Made by a program: the position numbers and the translations under genes. Shown piece by piece: positions 1-7,748 of a stretch of 64,000 nt of DNA. The notes below the pieces were generated by a model that saw only the letters and a list, made by a program, of their open reading frames with translations, ran no database searches and had not been told where the DNA came from. Source of the DNA: an uncultured Prevotellaceae bacterium (GTDB lineage Bacteria; Bacteroidota; Bacteroidia; Bacteroidales; Muribaculaceae); assembly GCA_900317835.1 (NCBI GenBank), contig ONIL01000001.1, positions 124,001 through 188,000 on the forward strand, read 5' to 3'. How positions within the stretch are numbered: position 1 is the first letter of the stretch; each line of letters starts with the position of its first letter.

Positions 1-1724
1 ACATGAACATTCCCATGGTTGTGGCACTGAATATGTGGGACGAACTCGAAAAAAGTGGCGACAAGATCGATGTCGAGATGATGAGTCGCTTGCTGGGCGC
101 ACGCATGGTGCCGCTCACAGCATATAACGGCCGTGGCGTGAAAGAAGTCCTTGAAGCCACGATGGATGCCATCGATGAGAGTGAACATGAGACCCACCAC
201 CACAATGTGAATTATGGGACGCTCATCGAAGATTGCTTGAAAGAATTGGGCGAGATGTGTCCCGAGTTGGACCGCTATACAGTCCTCAAGATCATTGAGA
301 ACGACAAACATGCCATCCAACTCGTCAATAGCCAAGACAATGCCGAACAGGTAAAGGCGAAGGCCGATGACATGCGCAAACGCATCGAGCGGGACTATAA
401 CAGTGACATTGTGAGCATCATCACCGACCTGAAATATGGATTTGTGCGCGGCGCATTGGCCGAGGCACTCATTCCCAATCCCGACCGAGCCATCGATGTT
501 ACAAAGCCAGGCTATTCGCTTGACCGATTGCTGACTAACCGCTGGCTGGCCCTGCCCATACTGCTGGTGCTCATGTGGCTCATGTTTGAAGCCACATTCA
601 CGCTCGGCGCTTATCCGCAGGATTGGATTGAGAGAGGTATGGCATGGCTGGGCGACTGGATTGGCAACGCCATGCCCGACGGTATCCTGCGCGACCTGAT
701 TGTTGACGGCATCATCGGAGGTGTGGGCGGTGTGCTCGTGTTCCTGCCACAGATTCTGATTCTGTTCTTCTTCATCTCGTTGCTCGAGGACAGTGGCTAC
801 ATGGCACGTGCCGCATTCATCGTGGACCGCATTATGCACCGCGTGGGCCTGCACGGCAAGTCATTTATCCCCTACCTCATCGGCTTTGGCTGCGGCGTTC
901 CAGCTATCATGGCAACCCGCACCCTGGAGAACCGGCGCGACCGTCTGGTGACGATACTCACAGTCCCGTTCATGTCGTGTTCGGCACGACTGCCGGCCTA
1001 TTTGCTGCTTGTAGCCGCCTTCTTCAGTGCCCGTCAAGGCTTGATATTGATGAGCATCTACCTTATCGGTATCCTGGTAGCAGCCATTACCGCCATTGTC
1101 TTGAGCAAGACCATCCTGAAGCATGATAAGACACAGTTTGTGATGGAGTTGCCGCCCTATCGCAAGCCGACGGCCCGTAACGCAACCATTCACATGTGGA
1201 GCAAGGGAAAGCAGTACTTGCAGAAGATGGCGACCATTATTCTTGCCGCCTCGATTATCGTTTGGGCGCTGGGTTACTTCCCCCGCCATGAGGGCCAAAC
1301 CCCGCAGGAGCAGATCGAGAATTCATTCATGGGCAAGATGGGCAAAGCCATTGAGCCTGTTGTCGAACCGCTAGGCTTTAACTGGCAGATGGGCGTCAGT
1401 GTGCTGACGGGTGCCGCTGCCAAGGAAATCGTAGTCTCGACCATGGGCGTGCTCTATACCGGTGAAGCCGATGCTACCGAGGAGTCGGCCCCCCTTAAAG
1501 AGAAACTGCAAACCGCCACTAAACCCAATGGTGAACACGTGTTTGACCCGATAGTGGCCTACTCTTTCATGCTGTTCATCCTCCTTTATTTCCCGTGCAT
1601 AGCGGCTCTGACGGCCATCAAGCGTGAAGCGGGAACCAAATGGATGGTGTTTGAGATATTCTACACAACTGGAGTGGCGTGGCTCGTCTCGTTCATCTTT
1701 TATCAAGTAGCAAGGCTCTTGTGA
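1..1724 (+). CDS. feoB: Ferrous iron transport protein B, 5' end cut by window edge
   Basis: Inner-membrane Fe(II) transporter with an N-terminal GTPase. The reading frame is already open at the window edge, so the upstream part of the G domain (P-loop and switches) is missing; about 573 residues are visible. Near the start NMWDE occupies the place of the G4 guanine-specificity motif. After a helical spacer come about eight hydrophobic segments, beginning near residue 180, that include both FeoB Gate regions: GFGCGVP followed by PFMSCSARLPAYLL (Gate 1, about residues 297-335), and YFPCIAAL near the C-terminus (Gate 2). The family assignment is secure; the true start lies outside the window. 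No feoA is visible downstream. Confidence 0.96.
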   Translation, partial: MNIPMVVALNMWDELEKSGDKIDVEMMSRLLGARMVPLTAYNGRGVKEVLEATMDAIDESEHETHHHNVNYGTLIEDCLKELGEMCPELDRYTVLKIIENDKHAIQLVNSQDNAEQVKAKADDMRKRIERDYNSDIVSIITDLKYGFVRGALAEALIPNPDRAIDVTKPGYSLDRLLTNRWLALPILLVLMWLMFEATFTLGAYPQDWIERGMAWLGDWIGNAMPDGILRDLIVDGIIGGVGGVLVFLPQILILFFFISLLEDSGYMARAAFIVDRIMHRVGLHGKSFIPYLIGFGCGVPAIMATRTLENRRDRLVTILTVPFMSCSARLPAYLLLVAAFFSARQGLILMSIYLIGILVAAITAIVLSKTILKHDKTQFVMELPPYRKPTARNATIHMWSKGKQYLQKMATIILAASIIVWALGYFPRHEGQTPQEQIENSFMGKMGKAIEPVVEPLGFNWQMGVSVLTGAAAKEIVVSTMGVLYTGEADATEESAPLKEKLQTATKPNGEHVFDPIVAYSFMLFILLYFPCIAALTAIKREAGTKWMVFEIFYTTGVAWLVSFIFYQVARLL

Positions 1725-1842
1725 CATTGACGGTGGTCATGGCATTAAACTAAAAATTGATAAAAATAGGTAATGTTAAAAGCGAAATAGATAAAAAATG
1801 TTTATTATTTCCCAATTTCGCCGTTGTTGAGGTATTTTTCAC

Positions 1843-1850
1843 TAAGTTTG
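1843..1850 (+). promoter_or_regulatory. Bacteroidales -7 box for the WG-repeat lipoprotein
   Basis: TAAGTTTG matches the Bacteroidetes primary-sigma -7 consensus TAnnTTTG and lies 29 nt before the ATG at 1880. No exact TTTG is present at the expected -33 position, only a loose TTTC. Because it lies downstream of the earlier in-frame ATG at 1757, it supports the later start at 1880. Confidence 0.6.
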
Positions 1851-1879
1851 TAGCCTCAATTACACATTTATCGATATCA

Positions 1880-3400
1880 ATGAATAAGTTTTTTTCAAGA
1901 TTAGCGCTAGCTGCAGTCATTGCTATTGTGCTGGCCGCATGTGGCAGCAAAGACAATACTTATCAGTATAAAACCGAGTATCTGCCCATTCAACTCGTGG
2001 GCAGCGAGAAATGGTCTATCCTCAATGTTCAGACCGGTGAGGTAGTGGCAAAGGATGCCTTTGTCAATGCACCGTCGCCTGTGGTTGCCGGCATGTACTA
2101 TGTGATGAATGACGAAGGCAGTTATGACTACTATGATGTGAACGCACCGACCCAGCCTGTAGCAGGTCACTTTGGCAGCGTTACGGCCTTTAGTGACGAT
2201 GGCGTGGCCGTGTGCAGCCGCATTGGTGGCCCCTTGTGCGTCATTGACCGCAATGGTGACGTTATCAAGGAACTGCCCAAGGAGGTATCCCAGTGCTCGA
2301 TGTTTGCCCGCGGTATGGCCGCTATCCAGAACGACAATGGCTCATGGGGATATATCAATGCGAGTGGTGACACGATTGTCCCTGCGAGCTATAGCAATGC
2401 CAATCTGTTCCTGTATAACGACCTTGCTGTCGTCATTGATGAGAGTCAGCCCAGCGATAGTGCCGTTAGCTTCAGCGTCATCGACAAGAGTGGCAAGGTG
2501 ATGTTCTCCTCTAGCACAGCCGAGTACCAGCTTGTTCAACCCTACTACATCAACGGCGTCTTGCCCGTTGTGAAGGGCGATACACTGGTGTGCCTGAATG
2601 GCGAGGGAAAAGAGGTTGACAATCCCATCGCCGACCAGGAGAAGGTGGAAAAAGCCGGTTATGACAATTATTCACGCACTCCCGCTGGCGATTACATTGT
2701 TGTTAAGGGCAAAAAGACTGGTATGGTCGATAAAAACAATCAGGTGCTCGTTCCCCTCGAGCATGACAACCTCATCGACATCAATGGTGAGCGCCTGATT
2801 GCAGTGAATGGTGACATCTATCACATCATTGACCGTAATGGCAAACCCGTAGGAAATGTGAAATTCAACAATGCTCACGTGAGCGAGGATAACCCATTCG
2901 CCACCCGTGGCTTCATCGATACCGACCTGGCAGCAGCCTCGCTGATGATGATGTTTGACGAGAACAGTGCTTGTGGAGCCAACGCCTCGACAACACTGAT
3001 GGACATGAACAGCATCCTGGGCACCGATGCCCGCATGTATGCTGGAAGCAATACCTTGGTTATGCCACAGGGACCGTACATTATCCAGTATGTGTTTGAC
3101 CGCGAGGTGGCATCAGCAAATGCTGACAGCACTGCTGCTAGTTTTAACTATGACGCCCGTGTAAATCGAGTGATTATGTCGCTCAATGTCAATCACTGCC
3201 CGTCAAGTACCGAGGAAGCCATTGTCAAGAAGGTGGAAAGCCGTTTGGGCACCAAGGGGTTGGTATTTGCCAGGGACGGCATCTTCTGCAGCGACTACTT
3301 GACAGCAATGACGATGGGCTATGACAAGGGCATCCTCAATGCCATCTATTACTTGCACTTTAACGAGTCTGTTCCTCCTGTCAGGAACAAGCGGAAATAA
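1880..3400 (+). CDS. WG-repeat-containing lipoprotein
   Basis: Predicted 506-residue lipoprotein. The start at 1880 is preferred over the in-frame ATG at 1757 because it is followed directly by a lipoprotein signal peptide (MNKFF, hydrophobic core, LAAC with the lipid-attached Cys near residue 20) and by a promoter box upstream. The body contains several copies of a WG/KWG-like beta repeat: phrases such as GSEKWSILNVQTGEVV, GSWGYINASGDTIVPASY and KTGMVDKNNQVLVPLEH follow the pattern 'x-W/M-G-x-hydrophobic-D/N-x-x-G'. Such repeats are thought to form propeller-like folds in surface or periplasmic proteins; the ligand is unknown. It is a single gene between feoB and queD with no clear functional link to either. 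Confidence 0.8.
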   Translation: MNKFFSRLALAAVIAIVLAACGSKDNTYQYKTEYLPIQLVGSEKWSILNVQTGEVVAKDAFVNAPSPVVAGMYYVMNDEGSYDYYDVNAPTQPVAGHFGSVTAFSDDGVAVCSRIGGPLCVIDRNGDVIKELPKEVSQCSMFARGMAAIQNDNGSWGYINASGDTIVPASYSNANLFLYNDLAVVIDESQPSDSAVSFSVIDKSGKVMFSSSTAEYQLVQPYYINGVLPVVKGDTLVCLNGEGKEVDNPIADQEKVEKAGYDNYSRTPAGDYIVVKGKKTGMVDKNNQVLVPLEHDNLIDINGERLIAVNGDIYHIIDRNGKPVGNVKFNNAHVSEDNPFATRGFIDTDLAAASLMMMFDENSACGANASTTLMDMNSILGTDARMYAGSNTLVMPQGPYIIQYVFDREVASANADSTAASFNYDARVNRVIMSLNVNHCPSSTEEAIVKKVESRLGTKGLVFARDGIFCSDYLTAMTMGYDKGILNAIYYLHFNESVPPVRNKRK

Positions 3401-3438
3401 GACTCCACATAATTGATCATTAAACACAGTAAACAATA

Positions 3439-3789
3439 ATGTATTACGTACAAAAGACACTCGAGATTTCATCGGCCCACATGCTGTATCTGGATCACAA
3501 CAGCAAGTGCGAGAACCTGCACGGTCACAACTGGATCGTAAACGTGTACTGCAAGGCCAAAGAGCTGGATGACAACGGCATGGTTACCGATTTCACCATC
3601 ATCAAGGAAATGGTGCATGGCAAGCTCGACCATAGGAACCTGAACGAGGTGCTCGACTTCAATCCCACTGCCGAGAACATTGCGCACTGGATTGTCGAGA
3701 CCGTGCCCAACTGCTACCGTGCTGACGTGCGCGAGAGCGCCAACAACTTGGCCATCTACGTCAAGGACGAGGATAACGATGTGGAATAA
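3439..3789 (+). CDS. queD: 6-carboxy-5,6,7,8-tetrahydropterin synthase
   Basis: Converts 7,8-dihydroneopterin triphosphate to 6-carboxytetrahydropterin, the second step of preQ0/queuosine synthesis. At 116 residues it is the usual length for a bacterial QueD/PTPS-I. Visible motifs: zinc ligands H14 (SSAH) and H28/H30 (LHGHNW), catalytic C24 (SKCENL), DHRNLN around residues 62-67, PTAEN, and a late Glu (RESANN) that would bind the pterin. queE follows 52 nt downstream on the same strand, and queC/queF lie about 3 kb further on the opposite strand, so the pathway assignment is supported by both sequence and neighbourhood. Confidence 0.95.
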   Translation: MYYVQKTLEISSAHMLYLDHNSKCENLHGHNWIVNVYCKAKELDDNGMVTDFTIIKEMVHGKLDHRNLNEVLDFNPTAENIAHWIVETVPNCYRADVRESANNLAIYVKDEDNDVE

Positions 3790-3792
3790 GGC

Positions 3793-3841
3793 TTTAGGTG
3801 TTAGGTTGACGGCTAGTGGCAAGTGACTAGCGACTAAAAGA
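3793..3841 (+). repeat. Degenerate heptameric tandem repeat between queD and queE
   Basis: Seven consecutive 7-bp units fill the queD-queE junction exactly up to the queE ATG. They begin TTTAGGT, GTTAGGT and later include TAGTGGC, AAGTGAC and TAGCGAC. The shared core is roughly TAGnGAC. The tract covers the whole region where a leader and initiation signals for queE would sit. Confidence 0.6.
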
Positions 3842-4432
3842 ATGTACAAAGTCAACGAAATCTTCCATTCCCTGCAGGGCGAGGGCTATAATATGGGAAC
3901 CGCCAGCGTGTTCATCAGGCTAAGTGGTTGCAACCTGCATTGTGCCTTCTGTGACACGCGGCACGATGAGGGCACGATGATGTCGCTGCCTGAAATCGTT
4001 GAGCAGGTGATGCAGTATCCCGATGCCCCGCTCATCGTGCTCACAGGCGGCGAGCCGTCGTTGTGGATTGACGAGGATTTCGTGATGGGACTGAAACAAG
4101 CTACGGGCAAAACCATCGCCATTGAGACCAACGGCACCCATTCCCTGCCCCATGGTATCGACTGGGTGACTCTGTCGCCCAAGACGGGCCTTGGCAACAG
4201 TGGGGACTTGCCTGTGGTGCTTACCCGTTGCGATGAGCTGAAGGTGGTCTATCTGGGTCAAGACTTGACCCAATACAACAACATCACGGCCGACCACCGC
4301 TACCTGCAACCCTGTTGGGTGAGCAACGAGGACGACCGCAAGCGCAACATGCTGGACACGGTGCAAGCCGTTTTACAGCACCCCGAGTGGCGACTATCCC
4401 TCCAAATCCATCGCATCCTCGACATCCAATGA
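3842..4432 (+). CDS. queE: 7-carboxy-7-deazaguanine synthase (radical SAM)
   Basis: Radical SAM enzyme that rearranges 6-carboxytetrahydropterin into 7-carboxy-7-deazaguanine. The 196-residue protein starts with the family signature IFHSLQGEG, and the 4Fe-4S site is CNLHCAFCDT (C30, C34, C37), the CxxxCxxC pattern of radical SAM enzymes. LTGGEPSL near residue 62 is the SAM-contacting GGE motif. The length fits the compact QueE subgroup. The start is fixed by the conserved N-terminus, with the heptad tract directly upstream. Co-directional with queD and followed by a strong hairpin terminator. Confidence 0.95.
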   Translation: MYKVNEIFHSLQGEGYNMGTASVFIRLSGCNLHCAFCDTRHDEGTMMSLPEIVEQVMQYPDAPLIVLTGGEPSLWIDEDFVMGLKQATGKTIAIETNGTHSLPHGIDWVTLSPKTGLGNSGDLPVVLTRCDELKVVYLGQDLTQYNNITADHRYLQPCWVSNEDDRKRNMLDTVQAVLQHPEWRLSLQIHRILDIQ

Positions 4433-4452
4433 TAATCCAATTTCGGTAACGC

Positions 4453-4497
4453 AAAGAAACATCCGCATTCCTGCTAATGGAATGCGGATGTTTCTTT
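4453..4497. terminator. Bidirectional terminator between convergent queE and fabD
   Basis: Perfect 19-bp inverted repeat (arms 4453-4471 and 4479-4497) with a 7-nt loop. The arms begin with AAAG and end with CTTT, so each strand has A residues before the stem and T residues at its 3' side. It lies 20 nt after queE and 38 nt after the fabD stop, as expected for a shared terminator of converging genes. Confidence 0.9.
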
Positions 4498-4523
4498 AGT
4501 CTCTGAACTCTAGACTGCTAGTG
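4495..4523. repeat. Heptameric repeat next to the queE/fabD terminator
   Basis: Three 7-bp units in register (TTTAGTC, TCTGAAC, TCTAGAC), then a slightly longer related unit. It follows the terminator stem and stops just before the fabD stop codon. It is a weaker member of the heptad class seen at many other junctions in this window. Confidence 0.4.
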
Positions 4524-4534
4524 CAGCGAGCATC

Positions 4535-5413
4535 TTACTGGCGACCGGTGACGGTGACGTCGCGGCTGGTCTTGGCGATGAGGCCTTGCAGCACCTTGCC
4601 AGGGCCGAGCTCTTCGGCCTCGGTCATGCCGTCGGCAACCATGTTGGCAACGATGTGGCTCCAGCGCACGGGAGCGGTCAACTGTTGCAGCAGGTTAGCC
4701 TTGATCTCCTCGGGGTCGGTGTGGGGCTTGGCGTCCACATCCTGGTAGATGGGGCAACGGGGAGCTGAAAAGTCAGCGGCCTCGATAGCCTGGGCCAACT
4801 CGGCGCGGGCAGGCTCCATCAAGGGCGAGTGGAAGGCGCCACCCACCTTGAGGGGCAATGCGCGGCGAGCGCCGGCCTCCTTGAATTTCTCACAAGCGGC
4901 CTCGATAGCAGCAATCTCGCCTGAGATAACCACCTGTCCGGGGCAATTGTAATTGGCGGGAACGCAGATACCATCGATGGTAGCGCAGATTTCCTCCACC
5001 TTTGCGTCGTCCATGCCGATGATGGCAGCCATTGTTGAGGGAGCGGCCTCACAAGCCTTCTGCATGGCCAGGGCACGTGCCTCGACCAACTTTAAGCCCT
5101 GCTCAAAGGGCAGCGCGCCAGCGGCTACCAGAGCCGAGAACTCGCCCAGCGAGTGGCCGGCAACCATATCGGGCTTGAACTCGTCACCCATGGTGAGCGC
5201 GAGAATTACTGAGTGCAGGAATACGGCGGGCTGAGTGACCTTGGTCTGCTTCAGGTCATCCTCAGTGCCTTCAAACATGAGGTCGGTGATGCGGAATCCC
5301 AGCACCTCATTTGCTTTTTCAAACAATTCTTTGGCCTGGGGGTTGTTGTCATACAGGTCCTTGCCCATACCGACAAACTGTGCACCCTGACCGGGGAAAA
5401 CGAATGCTTTCAT
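4535..5413 (-). CDS. fabD: Malonyl-CoA:ACP transacylase
   Basis: Transfers malonyl groups from CoA to acyl carrier protein for fatty acid elongation in the cytoplasm. The 292-residue protein has the standard FabD layout: FPGQGAQ at residues 6-12, the nucleophile elbow GHSLG at 86-90 (catalytic Ser88), and the partner His195 in GAFHSPLM. The start at 5413 gives the conserved MKAFVFPGQG N-terminus. It stands alone, 281 nt from the next gene and with its own -7 box at 5480-5487, and it is inserted between the two halves of the queuosine gene set rather than sitting in a fab cluster. Confidence 0.97.
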   Translation of the reverse strand: MKAFVFPGQGAQFVGMGKDLYDNNPQAKELFEKANEVLGFRITDLMFEGTEDDLKQTKVTQPAVFLHSVILALTMGDEFKPDMVAGHSLGEFSALVAAGALPFEQGLKLVEARALAMQKACEAAPSTMAAIIGMDDAKVEEICATIDGICVPANYNCPGQVVISGEIAAIEAACEKFKEAGARRALPLKVGGAFHSPLMEPARAELAQAIEAADFSAPRCPIYQDVDAKPHTDPEEIKANLLQQLTAPVRWSHIVANMVADGMTEAEELGPGKVLQGLIAKTSRDVTVTGRQ

Positions 5414-5479
5414 TGTTTAATTGTCTCTTTTATAATTGATAATAATGTTGATTACGGATTTTTTTCTGCAAATCGGCTG

Positions 5480-5487
5480 CAAAGGTA
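5480..5487 (-). promoter_or_regulatory. -7 box for fabD
   Basis: CAAAGGTA on the + strand reads TACCTTTG on the - strand, an exact TAnnTTTG match, 66 nt upstream of the fabD ATG. No clear TTTG at -33. Confidence 0.65.
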
Positions 5488-5496
5488 GTACTTTTT

Positions 5497-5594
5497 TAGA
5501 TAATAGATATAAAGATAAGAGATAAAAGATGCTTTTTTCATCGTCAATCGACGAATAAGCATCTCTTATCTTTTCTCTTTTATCTCTTAACGAA
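5497..5594. repeat. Inverted pair of heptameric arrays
   Basis: Left array 5497-5531: five perfect 7-bp units (TAGATAA, TAGATAT and three similar). Right array 5560-5587: four units of the complementary type (CATCTCT, TATCTTT and two similar). Between them is a small hairpin, TCGTC-AATC-GACGA. The arrays could pair as a long imperfect stem upstream of the fabD promoter and downstream of the SUMF1-like gene. The rest of the 5414-5694 gap holds the fabD promoter and the hairpin at 5617-5668; no gene is visible. Confidence 0.6.
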
Positions 5595-5616
5595 ACAAGG
5601 TATTTGGTGGACATCA

Positions 5617-5668
5617 TTTAGTGATTGGCATGGGCGGGCTAAAGCACAGCCCGAACCAAACCACTAAA
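5617..5668 (-). terminator. Hairpin downstream of the SUMF1-like lipoprotein gene
   Basis: Outer stem TTTAGTG/CACTAAA (5617-5623 and 5662-5668) and inner stem CGGGCT/AGCCCG (5635-5640 and 5648-5653) around a 7-nt loop. It lies 27 nt beyond the stop of the 5695-6516 gene. There is no strong U tract, so termination is inferred. Confidence 0.45.
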
Positions 5669-5694
5669 TTACATTAAATTGACGAGGAATAAGA

Positions 5695-6516
5695 CTAAAG
5701 AGCGAGTCGCAATCCAATGCAGTCGACCGTGCTCGTAGGGTCGTAGCCGGCGCGGATCGACACACGGCAGCTGTAGGCGTGGTTGACCCAACTGCCACCA
5801 CGGAACACACGGCTATAGCCCGTTGAAGGACCGACAGGGTTGGTCTGCGCATCACTGCTGTAACTGCCATACCAGTCCTGGCACCACTCCCACACATTGC
5901 CGCTCATGTCATACAGACCCAATTCGTTAGGGGCTTTAGTGGCAACTGTTTGTGTGCCATATTCAGTACCGCTTTCTCGTGAGGGAATATTAAACCAATG
6001 CCATGCCACATCATCAGGGTTGTTGCTACCCGAGTATTTGTTACCCTGGCACTGGTTGCCGCCACGAGCTGCAAACTCCCATTCAGCCTCGGTAGGCAGG
6101 CGGAACGTCCTACCTGTCAATTGGTTCAACTTGGTGATAAACGTCTGGCAATCGTTCCATGAGACGAACTCTACAGGGCGCTGAAGGCTAGTGGCGTAAT
6201 TGTTACGACTACTAAAGTAGCTTGGGTTGCTACCCATCACGGCCTGCCACAAGGCTTGCGTCACCTCGGTCTGGCCGATGAAGTAACTCGAGAGCGCCAC
6301 CTCGTGGGCGGGCTGTTCGACATCGAAGGCATCACTTTCCTGTTCGGCAGTCATGCCCATCGTGAAGGTGCCGCCCTCTATCGCCACCATCTTGAACGTC
6401 ACGCCGTTCACGGTGAAGGTTTCGGCGGGATTCACGGGCTCATCCTTTCCGCATGACGTGGAAACTACTGTCATCAGAATCAACACAAATAAAATTGAAC
6501 TAATTTTTTTCATCAT
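5695..6516 (-). CDS. SUMF1/FGE-like domain lipoprotein, probably not a formylglycine generator
   Basis: Predicted 273-residue lipoprotein: signal peptide with lipobox STSC near residue 21, a short linker, then a full FGE-sulfatase (SUMF1) domain. Markers in order: GGTFTMG, FIGQTEVTQALWQAVMG, RLPTEAEWEFAARGG, LYDMSGNVWEWCQDWYG, RVFRGGSW and the family ending GLRLAL. In true formylglycine-generating enzymes the GGS(F/W) motif is followed by a Cys and then a second Cys five residues later. Here the sequence reads GGSWVNHAYSC, so the first Cys is Asn and only the second remains. A surface binding or scaffold role is therefore more likely. Three possible starts lie within 7 nt; the first ATG is used. 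Confidence 0.85.
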   Translation of the reverse strand: MMKKISSILFVLILMTVVSTSCGKDEPVNPAETFTVNGVTFKMVAIEGGTFTMGMTAEQESDAFDVEQPAHEVALSSYFIGQTEVTQALWQAVMGSNPSYFSSRNNYATSLQRPVEFVSWNDCQTFITKLNQLTGRTFRLPTEAEWEFAARGGNQCQGNKYSGSNNPDDVAWHWFNIPSRESGTEYGTQTVATKAPNELGLYDMSGNVWEWCQDWYGSYSSDAQTNPVGPSTGYSRVFRGGSWVNHAYSCRVSIRAGYDPTSTVDCIGLRLAL

Positions 6517-6525
6517 CAATTCGTT

Positions 6526-6546
6526 TTATCTGTTATCTGTTATCTT
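6526..6546. repeat. Heptameric repeat between queC and the SUMF1-like gene
   Basis: Three direct 7-bp units, TTATCTG twice and then TTATCTT, fill the 28-nt junction and overlap the queC stop codon. Confidence 0.55.
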
Positions 6547-7201
6547 ATACCAAATATTCCGTGGGATCGTCGATGCCTGCTTCCTTGAGGGCTTGGCGAC
6601 GCTCGGTGCAGGTGCCGCAGGTGCCGCAGTGCTTCTCGCCGCCCTTGTAGCAGGAGTAGGTCTCGCTGTAGTCCAGCCCCAGGGCCGCGCCATGGCGGGC
6701 GATTTCGGCCTTGCTCAGGTCGGTATAGGGAGCATAGACCTTGACGCCCTCGTAGGTTCCCGTCATCATCGCCGTGCTCATGGCTTCGATAAAGGGCGAG
6801 CGGCAGTCGGGGTAAATGCTGTGGTCGCCGGCATGGTTGGCAATCATTACACGCCTGAGGCCGTTGCTCTCGGCAATGCCACAGGCAATGGCCAGCATGA
6901 TGCCGTTGCGGAAAGGCACCACCGTCGATTTCATGTTTTCATCATTGTAGTTGCCGTCGGGGATGGCGTCGGCACTCTCGAGCAGGGCGCTCTTGAAGTA
7001 CTTGTGCATGAAGTCCAACGGGATAATCAGGTGCTTGATGCCCAGGCGCTCGCAGTGCATGATGGCACAACGACGCTCACGGCCATTCTGAGTGCTGCCA
7101 TAGTCAAAGGTGATGGCCATAGCAATTTCGTCCTTATACTCATAGAGCATGGTGGTTGAGTCCATGCCGCCCGATGTGATGATAACTGCGTCCTTTGCCA
7201 T
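6545..7201 (-). CDS. queC: 7-cyano-7-deazaguanine synthase
   Basis: ATP-dependent conversion of 7-carboxy-7-deazaguanine to preQ0. The start chosen at 7201 gives MAKDAVIITSGGMDS and places the ATG one base after the queF stop (TGA-T-ATG), suggesting translational coupling; the longer frame to 7225 would run into queF. The 218-residue length is typical. Motifs: the PP-loop SGGMDS at residues 10-15, and the C-terminal zinc site formed by C184, C192, C195 and C198 (CYKGGEKHCGTCGTC). Second gene of a queF-queC operon. Confidence 0.95.
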   Translation of the reverse strand: MAKDAVIITSGGMDSTTMLYEYKDEIAMAITFDYGSTQNGRERRCAIMHCERLGIKHLIIPLDFMHKYFKSALLESADAIPDGNYNDENMKSTVVPFRNGIMLAIACGIAESNGLRRVMIANHAGDHSIYPDCRSPFIEAMSTAMMTGTYEGVKVYAPYTDLSKAEIARHGAALGLDYSETYSCYKGGEKHCGTCGTCTERRQALKEAGIDDPTEYLV

Positions 7202-7202
7202 A

Positions 7203-7673
7203 TCAGTCGTTATGGAAATTTGCAATCAGGCGAGCGCGCACCATATCCTGATGGTCGCTGTCGCCATAGTTGGCAAACGGCTTGATGCTGATGCCGCCAC
7301 GCGGGTTAAACAGGCCAATAACCTCGAGATATTTGGGATCCATCAATTTGACCAAATCCTTCATGATGATGTTGACACAATCCTCGTGGAAGTCGCCATG
7401 GTTGCGGAAGCTGAACAGATACAACTTCAGGCTCTTGCTCTCGACCATGCGCACGCGAGGGATATAGTTGATGATGATGTGGCCGAAGTCGGGCTGACCC
7501 GTCTTGGGACACAACGAGGTGAACTCGGGGCAATCGAGCGTCACCACATACTCATTTTCGGGGTGCTTGTTCTCGAAGGTTTCAAGCACGTCGGGACGAT
7601 AGTCAAACTCATATTGTGTTCCCTGGTTGCCCAGTAAAGTCACACCTTCTAATTCTTGATCGGTTCTTGACAT
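7203..7673 (-). CDS. queF: NADPH-dependent 7-cyano-7-deazaguanine reductase
   Basis: Reduces preQ0 to preQ1, the last step before tRNA insertion. At 156 residues it is the short unimodular QueF type. The active site is [12 protein letters not shown] with the nitrile-attacking Cys55 and the acid Asp62; the downstream [20 protein letters not shown] is the QueF NADPH-binding signature. The start at 7673 ([10 protein letters not shown]) is preferred over 7685 because it follows the promoter with an ordinary leader length. queC follows with one base between stop and start. Confidence 0.96.
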   Translation of the reverse strand: MSRTDQELEGVTLLGNQGTQYEFDYRPDVLETFENKHPENEYVVTLDCPEFTSLCPKTGQPDFGHIIINYIPRVRMVESKSLKLYLFSFRNHGDFHEDCVNIIMKDLVKLMDPKYLEVIGLFNPRGGISIKPFANYGDSDHQDMVRARLIANFHND

Positions 7674-7704
7674 AATAACAATCAAAATAATGTATTAAGG
7701 GGTG

Positions 7705-7712
7705 CAAAGATA
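7705..7712 (-). promoter_or_regulatory. -7 box for the queF-queC operon
   Basis: CAAAGATA on the + strand reads TATCTTTG on the - strand, 31 nt upstream of the queF ATG. A loose -33 match (TTGG) lies near 7732-7735. Confidence 0.6.
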
Positions 7713-7748
7713 GCAAAAAAATCTCATCTGCCAACCATTGCGGGCGAG

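Noticed and set aside
1757-1879. Earlier start for the WG-repeat lipoprotein
   Set aside because: It would bury the signal peptide 41 residues in and lies upstream of the -7 box.
5497-5594. Heptad array as a CRISPR array
   Set aside because: Units are 7 bp without spacers and no cas genes are present.
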